Shown: piece by piece, positions 1 to 5,129 of the stretch | How the letters are laid out: each line of letters opens with the position of its first letter | How positions within the stretch are numbered: position 1 is the first letter of the stretch | Assembly (NCBI GenBank): GCA_017648425.1 | Contig: JAGCJD010000261.1 | Coordinates: 1-6,142, forward strand | Source: Clostridia bacterium | GTDB taxonomy: Bacteria > Bacillota > Clostridia > Oscillospirales > CAG-272 | Reading direction: 5' to 3' | DNA: 6,142 nucleotides | Translations under genes and position numbers: made by a program | The notes under the pieces: generated by a model | The model's input: the letters and a program-made list of their open reading frames with translations, nothing else | What the model was told of the DNA's origin: nothing | The model's database searches: none

Positions 1-53
1 ACTTTTTCATAAACGGTCTGCTTTTTGTAAAGCAAATTTTCATAATCATTCAT
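1..53 (-). CDS. 5' end of a gene cut by the window edge, possibly M18-family aminopeptidase
   Basis: Only 17 complete codons are present, reading MNDYENLLYKKQTVYEK before the window ends. The frame differs from that of the preceding lytic transglycosylase gene and overlaps its last 8 bases. A GAGGT ribosome-binding sequence at 62-66 lies 8 bases before the ATG at 51-53. An in-frame ATG at 57-59 would leave only 2 bases after that sequence, so 53 is the better start. The short 'LLYKKxxVYEK' stretch resembles, from memory, the N-terminus of clostridial M18 zinc aminopeptidases, but no catalytic residue lies in the window. That a gene starts here is fairly well supported by the ribosome-binding site and overlap. 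The product name is tentative. It would be the fourth gene of the leftward operon. Confidence 0.45.
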   Translation of the reverse strand, partial: MNDYENLLYKKQTVYEK

Positions 54-648
54 ATTCATTGACCTCGTTTTTGTCTTTATAATAGTATTTTTTATAAGCA
101 TCTATTTCATTGTTTACTTTTTTAACATACTTTTCGGTTTCTTCAAATGGTATCTTTATAAGATTACCCTTGCCATCTGAGTATTCCTCGTCCTCTAACC
201 ACTTGGCAACATTTCCTTCGCCTGCGTTGTATGCGGCGAGCGCGGTGTCAAGATTTCTGTCAAATTTAAGGTAAAGATAGTTCAGATAATAAGTCCCATA
301 TCTTATATTCACTTCGGCATCAAAAATCTCATTCTTATGTAAATGTTCGCCTAAATGCTCATCAGAGGTAAGCCATTCAAATGTTTTCGGCATTATTTGC
401 ATAAGACCACAAGCACCTGCATAGGATTCCGCCTGCGGATCAAAGTCGCTCTCGACCTTGATCATAGCGAAAATAACGGGCTCGGGAATATTGTATTCAT
501 AAGCGTACTGCCGAACATATTCTAAATAAGTGTTTGGGTGAGCTTTCTTTTCAAAGCCTTTCCAAACAATATCAACTATAAATCCCAATAATATGGAGAT
601 AACGAGTATTACGGCAATAATGATAAAGCGTTTTAATGAAGATCTCAT
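46..648 (-). CDS. Membrane-anchored lytic transglycosylase, SLT domain (Slt70/MltE-like)
   Basis: Predicted to cleave the MurNAc-GlcNAc bond of peptidoglycan by forming a 1,6-anhydro product, acting outside the membrane. The 200-residue protein has a basic start (MRSSLKR), one hydrophobic segment at about residues 7-29 without a lipobox, and then a single SLT domain. Domain signatures are the catalytic glutamate E66 in 'KVESDFDP', 'GLMQIMP' at 81-87, 'AAYNAGEGNV' at 138-147, and a 'TEKYVKKV' segment at 171-178 that carries the family's conserved late tyrosine. The small size matches single-domain clostridial SLT proteins rather than the roughly 70 kDa Slt70. The start is supported by AAGGA at 656-660, 7 bases upstream. 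It follows coaE by 12 bases and overlaps the next gene, so it is probably co-transcribed and translationally coupled. Family assignment is firm. The physiological role (remodelling, division or spore-related lysis) is not visible. Confidence 0.93.
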   Translation of the reverse strand: MRSSLKRFIIIAVILVISILLGFIVDIVWKGFEKKAHPNTYLEYVRQYAYEYNIPEPVIFAMIKVESDFDPQAESYAGACGLMQIMPKTFEWLTSDEHLGEHLHKNEIFDAEVNIRYGTYYLNYLYLKFDRNLDTALAAYNAGEGNVAKWLEDEEYSDGKGNLIKIPFEETEKYVKKVNNEIDAYKKYYYKDKNEVNEYE

Positions 649-660
649 TTTTATATCCTT

Positions 661-1260
661 TCAGGAGAATAAATGTAGCTTATCGATTATTTCACGGATG
701 TTAGAGGAAAATTCCTCCTGTGTTCCGTTGTTGTATATGACAATATGGGAATTACTTATATAAAAGGAATCGTCCTTTTGTGCCCGTATCCGCTCTATTG
801 CCTTTTCCTCTGAAATATTGTCCCTCATTGAAATGCGTTTAGAACGCTCGCTTTCCGATGATAATACCGATATTACCGTGTCGCATTCCTTGTAAAATCC
901 GGATTCAATAAGCGTGGGCGCATCAATGACCACGGCTTTTTCGCCGCATTGTTCAAGGGATTTGATAATATCTCGTATTCTTTCAACAACTATGCAAAGC
1001 ACAGTCTTGTTTAACAGCTCAAGCTTTTGCTTGTCGTTGAATACAATAGAGGATAAGGCGTTTCTGTCAAGACTGCCGTCATTCTTAAAAACACTGTCAC
1101 CGAATTCAAAGCGTATAGCGTCAAGACATTTTGACGGTGGGATCAGCATGGAGTGGTAAAGCTCATCGGCATTAATAGCCTTTATGCCAAGTGATGATAT
1201 ACTTTCGGTAAGCTGTGTTTTACCCGAGCCGCTAGGACCTGTAATTCCAATTACTCTCAT
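661..1260 (-). CDS. coaE: Dephospho-CoA kinase
   Basis: Catalyses the last step of coenzyme A synthesis, ATP-dependent phosphorylation of the ribose 3'-hydroxyl of dephospho-CoA, in the cytoplasm. The 199-residue length is typical. Visible motifs are the P-loop 'GPSGSGKT' at 8-15, 'NADELYH' at 30-36 (the family's DAD, with the second Asp D32 kept, which aligns with the proposed catalytic base of E. coli CoaE), 'DGSLDR' at 61-66, 'DAPTLIESG' at 113-121 (canonical PLLfEsg), the lid-like 'RSKRISMRDNISEEKA' at 139-154, Q161, and 'IVIYNNGT' at 173-180. The His-Pro dipeptide usual after 'LN' is Leu-Cys here (88-89) and the first Asp of DAD is Asn. Neither abolishes the P-loop or D32, so I expect an active enzyme. 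AAGGAGG at 1265-1271 sits 4 bases before the ATG. It lies 14 bases after the oxidoreductase and 12 before the transglycosylase. In Clostridia coaE commonly sits with polA; polA is not seen here. Confidence 0.93.
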   Translation of the reverse strand: MRVIGITGPSGSGKTQLTESISSLGIKAINADELYHSMLIPPSKCLDAIRFEFGDSVFKNDGSLDRNALSSIVFNDKQKLELLNKTVLCIVVERIRDIIKSLEQCGEKAVVIDAPTLIESGFYKECDTVISVLSSESERSKRISMRDNISEEKAIERIRAQKDDSFYISNSHIVIYNNGTQEEFSSNIREIIDKLHLFS

Positions 1261-1274
1261 GCTGCCTCCTTTTG

Positions 1275-2423
1275 TTATAAATATTTTTTTATGTCCTCAT
1301 AGGAACTGTTGCTTTTTGAGGAAAAATATGCCGCGTCCATTACCGCCTGAATATGCAGAGCATCACTAAAATCAGGGGCGTGAGGGATTTTTGTGTAGAC
1401 TGAACTTAAAAACTCATACATACTTTCAACATGTCCTCGTATCCACGATGAGGGAGCTTTGGGAGCAGGGAATGCTCCGCCTGGGGTTGGGTATCTTCCA
1501 ACGCATTCTATCGCCTTATATCCTGTGCTTCCGCCAAGCACATCGGGCTTTTGCGTTGCATCGTAAAAATACAAGAAATTAGGTTGCATGAGTGAAAATT
1601 TGATAGAACCCTTTTCTCCGTATATGCACAATGAAAGGTCGTCATTCGCCCCATGTATAAGCTTGCTTACGCATATCGTTCCTACCGCACCGCATGAAAG
1701 CCTTGCAGTCATATAGAATGCCTCGTCAGCATTTGTTTTCCAAGGGCATCCGTCAGAGCCACTTCTCAATGGATATGCAATTTGAGAAGTACCGCTTACA
1801 GCCTCAAAGCTTCCGCACAAAAAGTATATAAGATCTATCACATGCGAGCCGAGATCAAAAAGCACTCCGCCACCGCATATATCACTGTTTTGCTTCCACC
1901 CCGCGTTTTTTTGCGTATCAGTACAACTGTTATGCAGATATTCAGCGGAAAATGAAAGAACGCGACCGATATGCCCTTCGTCAACGAGTTGCTTTGCTCT
2001 TAATATGGGAGCTATAAAGCGATTGTTAAAAACAATATTACATATAAGACCACTGTTCTTTGCAAGTTCAGCTATCTCTTTTGCCTGAGCTGAACTTATA
2101 CACAACGGCTTTTCACAATAGATATGCTTTCCTGCGGCGATACATTTTTTCAATGTATCATAATGAAAAGCGTTGGGAGTGCAGATGTCGATTATATCGA
2201 CATCTGGCGAATAGATCAATTCGTTCTCGTTGTCAGTTGCAATTTCAAAGCCGAATTTTTCTGCGACCTGCCGACTTTTTTCTATACTTGTCGTGCATAC
2301 ACCCACGATTTCTGTCTGAAAGGGAAGACTTGAATAATAGAACTTCATATTTTCAACGGAATATGAGTGAACCTTTCCCATTGCACCAAATCCAAGCAGT
2401 CCGATTTTGAGCTTCTTAGCCAT
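1275..2423 (-). CDS. Gfo/Idh/MocA-family NAD(P)-dependent oxidoreductase
   Basis: Predicted soluble dehydrogenase acting on a sugar, inositol or related polyol; the substrate cannot be read from sequence. The 382-residue length is usual. The N-terminal Rossmann fold begins 'KIGLLGFGAMGKVHS', with the dinucleotide-binding GxGxxG at G11/G13/G16. 'DIIDICTPNAFHYDT' (76-90) and the family hallmark 'CEKP' (103-106, with the conserved Lys at 105) follow. The C-terminal dimerisation and substrate domain contains 'NNRFIAPILRAKQLV' and 'GGGVLFDLGSHVIDL' (184-198), giving the DxGxHxxD pattern at D190, H194 and D197, where catalytic residues lie in this family. The start is supported by GGGGAGA at 2431-2437, 7 bases before the ATG. 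It is the promoter-proximal gene of the leftward operon. Its pairing with coaE and a transglycosylase has no obvious metabolic logic and may reflect rearrangement beside a strong promoter. Confidence 0.92.
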   Translation of the reverse strand: MAKKLKIGLLGFGAMGKVHSYSVENMKFYYSSLPFQTEIVGVCTTSIEKSRQVAEKFGFEIATDNENELIYSPDVDIIDICTPNAFHYDTLKKCIAAGKHIYCEKPLCISSAQAKEIAELAKNSGLICNIVFNNRFIAPILRAKQLVDEGHIGRVLSFSAEYLHNSCTDTQKNAGWKQNSDICGGGVLFDLGSHVIDLIYFLCGSFEAVSGTSQIAYPLRSGSDGCPWKTNADEAFYMTARLSCGAVGTICVSKLIHGANDDLSLCIYGEKGSIKFSLMQPNFLYFYDATQKPDVLGGSTGYKAIECVGRYPTPGGAFPAPKAPSSWIRGHVESMYEFLSSVYTKIPHAPDFSDALHIQAVMDAAYFSSKSNSSYEDIKKYL

Positions 2424-2460
2424 TTAAAAATCTCCCCATAATACAAATACATACTATATT

Positions 2461-2489
2461 ATTATACCGCAAAGCCCAATTTTTTTCAA
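2461..2489 (-). promoter_or_regulatory. SigA-type promoter for the oxidoreductase-coaE-transglycosylase operon
   Basis: On the minus strand a TTGAAA -35 box (2484-2489) is followed by a 17-base spacer and a perfect TATAAT -10 box (2461-2466). The transcription start should fall near 2454, giving a leader of about 30 bases that holds the GGGGAGA ribosome-binding site at 2431-2437. The leader is too short for a riboswitch. This is a sequence match and has not been tested. Confidence 0.8.
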
Positions 2490-2517
2490 GTATTATTTAT
2501 TAAATTTTATATAACCG
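2490..2517. promoter_or_regulatory. AT-rich spacer between two divergent -35 boxes
   Basis: This 28-base stretch separates the two -35 hexamers and is almost all A and T, with short T- and A-runs. It lies immediately upstream of both promoters, where RNA polymerase alpha-subunit contacts (UP elements) occur, so one segment could stimulate both. I see no convincing inverted repeat that would mark a repressor site. The function is inference from position and composition. Confidence 0.3.
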
Positions 2518-2546
2518 TTGAAAAAAAAGTGAAAACATAGTATAAT
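2518..2546 (+). promoter_or_regulatory. SigA-type promoter for the HAD-murB-whiA-flippase operon
   Basis: TTGAAA (2518-2523), a 17-base spacer and a perfect TATAAT (2541-2546) form a near-consensus vegetative promoter. The predicted start is near 2553, giving a leader of about 25 bases that contains the GAGGGGG ribosome-binding site (2566-2572), 5 bases before the ATG at 2578. No leader regulatory structure fits in that length. No further promoter is obvious in the 3-, 9- and 23-base gaps downstream, so it probably drives all four genes. Confidence 0.82.
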
Positions 2547-2577
2547 ATTAATAACGAAATAAATTGAGGGGGCAAAA

Positions 2578-3270
2578 ATGAAATACGATGTAGTTTTATT
2601 TGATGCGGACGGCACTCTGCTTGATTTTTTGAAAAGCGAGAAGGAAGCAGTCGGAGAGGTCATGTCTGACAACGGAATTGAGCCCACTGATGAGAATATA
2701 AGGCTTTATAGTGAGATAAATGCAGGGCTTTGGAAAAAGCTTGAAAGACGGGAGATAGAAAAAAAGGTATTGCTTTACCGCAGATTTGAACTGTTGCTTG
2801 AAGCGCTAGGGAAGACAGGAGACGCCAAGGAAATGGCAAAAGCGTACATGAATTCGCTTTCGACCAAGGGATACCTGCTTGACGGCGCGGAGAAAATGTG
2901 CAGAACAATAAATGGCAAGGTAAGAGCGTACATATTGACCAACGGTGTGGAGTTTATACAAAGAGGAAGATACGCTCGTTGCGGAATTGACAAATATTTT
3001 GACGATGTTTTCATATCAGACTGCATTGGCTGTGAAAAGCCCGCTGTTGAGTATTTTGATTATGTATCTGACCACATAGGCGGTATTGATAAAAAGCGCA
3101 CGCTTATAGTAGGCGATTCCTTGACATCGGATATGCAGGGCGGAATAAATTACGGAATAGATACCTGCTGGTATAATCCGAATAAAAAGGCGTGCCCCGA
3201 TGATGTAAGCCTTACTTACATTGTTGACAATTTTGATGATATAACTAAAATTATACTTGGAGAGGTATAA
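2578..3270 (+). CDS. HAD-superfamily hydrolase, YjjG/YfnB-like nucleotidase
   Basis: Predicted cytoplasmic phosphatase of HAD subfamily IA; characterised YjjG members dephosphorylate pyrimidine nucleoside monophosphates, including non-canonical ones. All four HAD motifs are visible in the 230 residues. Motif I is 'DADGT' at 9-13, with nucleophile D9 and acid/base D11. Motif II is 'ILTNG' at 119-123, with T121. Motif III is the Lys in 'GCEKP' (K154). Motif IV is 'GDSLTSDM' at 179-186, with D180 and D185. Residues of roughly 16-95 form the expected helical C1 cap. 'TNGVEFIQRGR' followed by 'GIDKYFDDVFIS' resembles the YjjG/YfnB branch more than phosphoglycolate phosphatases, but the substrate is inferred. 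The start is supported by GAGGGGG at 2566-2572. It is the first gene after the promoter, and murB begins 3 bases after its stop, implying coupled expression. A nucleotide-cleaning role unrelated to the cell wall is as likely as a shared pathway. Confidence 0.88.
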   Translation: MKYDVVLFDADGTLLDFLKSEKEAVGEVMSDNGIEPTDENIRLYSEINAGLWKKLERREIEKKVLLYRRFELLLEALGKTGDAKEMAKAYMNSLSTKGYLLDGAEKMCRTINGKVRAYILTNGVEFIQRGRYARCGIDKYFDDVFISDCIGCEKPAVEYFDYVSDHIGGIDKKRTLIVGDSLTSDMQGGINYGIDTCWYNPNKKACPDDVSLTYIVDNFDDITKIILGEV

Positions 3271-3273
3271 CGA

Positions 3274-4173
3274 ATGAGCTCCGATATTTTGCTTAATGAG
3301 TTGCAAAAATACGGAATTGAATATAAAAAAGACCATTCTCTCAAAGAGCATTGCACTTTTCATGTCAGTGGAACTTGCGAATTGGCAATTTTTCCAAGCG
3401 ACACAGAGCAATTTGTTTTTGCACTCAGGGTGCTTGACAATTTAGGTGTGGAGTTTTGTATATGCGGAAGAGGCTCGAATACGCTGTTTGCTGACGAGTA
3501 TATTAATAAGGCTATTGTCTTTACCGAGAACTGTAACGCTGTTAGAATTGATAGAGATATGATAAAAGCAAGCTCGGGAGCAAGTCTTATCCGTGTTGCA
3601 AATCTTGCCGCTGAAAACGGACTTTCGGGAATGGAATTTGCGTCAGGTATACCGGGAAGCATTGGCGGCGCTGTGTATATGAATGCAGGAGCATATTCCT
3701 CTTGTATGTCAGATGTGATAGTTAAAAGCTCGGCGTATAGCCGAAAAGAGCAAAAAATAATGACTGTTGAGGAGCATTGCTTTTCATACAGAAGCAGCAT
3801 ATATAAAGAGAATTCCGACCTAATATGTCTTGATGCGGAAATCAAGCTGACGCACTCCAATGTTGATGTTGTACGCAAAAAAATGAGGGAGCTGTCCGAG
3901 TATCGCAGAAGTAAGCAACCTATTGAATTTCCAAGCGCGGGCAGTTATTTCAAAAGACCTGGCAGTGATTTTGCGGGAAGACTTATTGAAGAATGCGGAC
4001 TTAAAGGAATGCGTGTCGGAGATGCAGAGATTTCGGTCAAACACGCGGGATTTATAATAAACAGAGGAAATGCAAGCTTTGATGATATATTAAGGCTTGA
4101 GGAAATAGTAAAAGCCAAGGTTCTAGCGGATTTTGGCGTAGAGCTTGAAAGGGAAGTTGAGATAGTCAGATAA
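3274..4173 (+). CDS. murB: UDP-N-acetylenolpyruvoylglucosamine reductase
   Basis: Reduces UDP-GlcNAc-enolpyruvate to UDP-MurNAc with NADPH and FAD, the second committed step of peptidoglycan precursor synthesis, in the cytoplasm. The 299 residues fit the shorter type II MurB of Firmicutes. FAD-binding signatures are 'GRGSNTLFAD' (65-74) and 'GIPGSIGGAVYMNAGAY' (125-141). Catalytic positions can be assigned by family pattern: R173 in 'SYRSS', the proton-donating serine S224 in 'PSAGSYFKRP' (220-229), and the C-terminal glutamate E294 in 'LEREVEI'. 'HAGFIIN' (257-263) corresponds to the usual HANFIVN. The N-terminal 'HCTFHVSG' replaces the more common NTSFkiGG, a mild divergence. GGAGAGG at 3259-3265 is 8 bases from the ATG, although HAD translation ends only 3 bases before it. 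The next gene, whiA, starts 9 bases after the stop. In many Clostridia rapZ and yvcK lie between murB and whiA; both are missing at this position. Confidence 0.96.
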   Translation: MSSDILLNELQKYGIEYKKDHSLKEHCTFHVSGTCELAIFPSDTEQFVFALRVLDNLGVEFCICGRGSNTLFADEYINKAIVFTENCNAVRIDRDMIKASSGASLIRVANLAAENGLSGMEFASGIPGSIGGAVYMNAGAYSSCMSDVIVKSSAYSRKEQKIMTVEEHCFSYRSSIYKENSDLICLDAEIKLTHSNVDVVRKKMRELSEYRRSKQPIEFPSAGSYFKRPGSDFAGRLIEECGLKGMRVGDAEISVKHAGFIINRGNASFDDILRLEEIVKAKVLADFGVELEREVEIVR

Positions 4174-4177
4174 GGAG
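4169..4177 (+). promoter_or_regulatory. Ribosome-binding site of whiA overlapping the murB stop codon
   Basis: The murB stop TAA (4171-4173) is embedded in the sequence GATAAGGAG, so the AAGGAG that recruits ribosomes to whiA shares bases with the end of murB. The whiA ATG follows at 4183. A ribosome finishing murB would cover the site, which suggests translational coupling of the two genes. Confidence 0.65.
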
Positions 4178-4182
4178 CGGAT

Positions 4183-5106
4183 ATGTCACTTACGGACAGT
4201 ATTGTTGAGGAATTTTATTTGTTAGAGCCAAATAAAACTTGTTGCCGAAAGGCTCGCCTTTGCGGACTTTTGTATTCGTGCAGGTGTACCGTTGCAAAAA
4301 GCGTTATATCGGCGTCCCTTGCCAGAGAAGCAGATGCAAAAAGAGCCGTTGGAATAATCGAGCAGATATTTCCGTCCTCTCATGTCACGCAGATAAAGAA
4401 TTGCAGACATGGCGGACATAAGCGCTATGAATTTGAATTTTATTCAAAAACACTTGCTACAAGCTTTATTGATATTGATAATGGAGAGCTTGAAAGTGTG
4501 TCTTCTGCATTTGGCTTTCGCTGCAAGGATTGCGAGGGACACTTTTTGCGCGGAGCATTTGAAAGCTGTGCGACACTAAGTAATCCAAAAAGCGGATATC
4601 ATTTGGAGTTTACCTTTGTCGGTGAGAAGCGCGCGGAGCTTTTTTTAGATATTTTATCTTCAAATGTGGCCGCGCCCGGAAAAATAAACAGAAACGGTAA
4701 AATAGGATTGTATTATAAAAGTAATGTCAAAATTTCAGATGCGCTGTACTTTTTCGGAGCGACAAAGTCAAGCTTTGAAATGACTAATATGAGCATTGAG
4801 CGCGATATAAGAAATAATGAGAACCGCGCCACGAATTGCGTTACGAGGAATATAATGCGTTCGGTAGATGCCGCTTCAAGACATGTAGAAGCGATAAGAT
4901 ATCTTATGAGCATAGAAAAGTTTGAAATACTTACTAATGAGCTTGCCGATACGGCGCGCCTCAGACTTGAAAATGACACAGCAACTCTTTCAGAGCTTGC
5001 CGCTATGCACATGCCCCCTATTACAAAATCGGGACTTAACGGAAGACTTGCCAGGATACTTGCGATAGCAGAGGAGCAGAAAAAAGCGCGTGAAGATAAT
5101 AAATGA
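4183..5106 (+). CDS. whiA: WhiA, DNA-binding regulator of division/sporulation
   Basis: WhiA proteins combine a degenerate LAGLIDADG homing-endonuclease-like fold, without nuclease activity, and a C-terminal helix-turn-helix domain. In Streptomyces they control sporulation septation, and in Bacillus they affect cell division and chromosome segregation. Recognisable pieces of the 307 residues are 'SIVEEF' (6-11) and 'CCRKARLCGLL' (20-30, usually CCkiAELaAli), 'CEGHFLRGAFESCATLSNP' (117-135, canonical kRAyLRGaFLasGSvndP), and 'YHLEF' (139-143). These are followed by 'IERDIRNNENRATNCVTRN' (205-223, canonical emRNrvNRlvNcetaN), 'HVEAI' (234-238), and the helix-turn-helix 'LSELAAMHMPPITKSGLNGR' (269-288, canonical LkELGellpPPisKSGvNHR). 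Length is near the usual 310-330. The start follows AAGGAG by 6 bases. The first half diverges more than the C-terminal half, as is common in the family. Membership is clear. Target genes cannot be inferred from this window. Confidence 0.94.
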   Translation: MSLTDSIVEEFYLLEPNKTCCRKARLCGLLYSCRCTVAKSVISASLAREADAKRAVGIIEQIFPSSHVTQIKNCRHGGHKRYEFEFYSKTLATSFIDIDNGELESVSSAFGFRCKDCEGHFLRGAFESCATLSNPKSGYHLEFTFVGEKRAELFLDILSSNVAAPGKINRNGKIGLYYKSNVKISDALYFFGATKSSFEMTNMSIERDIRNNENRATNCVTRNIMRSVDAASRHVEAIRYLMSIEKFEILTNELADTARLRLENDTATLSELAAMHMPPITKSGLNGRLARILAIAEEQKKAREDNK

Positions 5107-5115
5107 AATTTGTTT

Positions 5116-5124
5116 AAGGGAGGA
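5116..5124 (+). promoter_or_regulatory. Ribosome-binding site fixing the flippase start
   Basis: AAGGGAGG lies in the 23-base gap after whiA, about 6 bases before the ATG at 5130. It is the strongest evidence for the start of the edge-truncated membrane protein gene. Confidence 0.7.
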
Positions 5125-5129
5125 ATATC

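Noticed and set aside
2060..2410. 116-residue plus-strand open frame antisense to the oxidoreductase
   Set aside because: It is opposite the Rossmann domain of a clear Gfo/Idh protein. The translation has unusual Arg/Cys/Phe-rich composition and no motif.
2424..2577. Possible operator palindrome or riboswitch in the divergent intergenic region
   Set aside because: The apparent inverted similarity is explained by two TATAAT boxes facing opposite ways. Predicted leaders of 25-30 bases are too short for a riboswitch, and no stable hairpin is visible.
3016..3411. 131-residue minus-strand open frame across the HAD-murB junction
   Set aside because: Antisense to two genes whose motifs are intact through this region, with no family signature.
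3360..3878. 172-residue minus-strand open frame within murB
   Set aside because: It lies wholly antisense to a confidently identified murB, shows no recognisable domain, and reads as serine- and leucine-rich shadow translation.
5107..5129. Terminator between whiA and the membrane protein gene
   Set aside because: The 23-base gap has no GC-rich stem with a following T-run and is mostly occupied by the ribosome-binding site.
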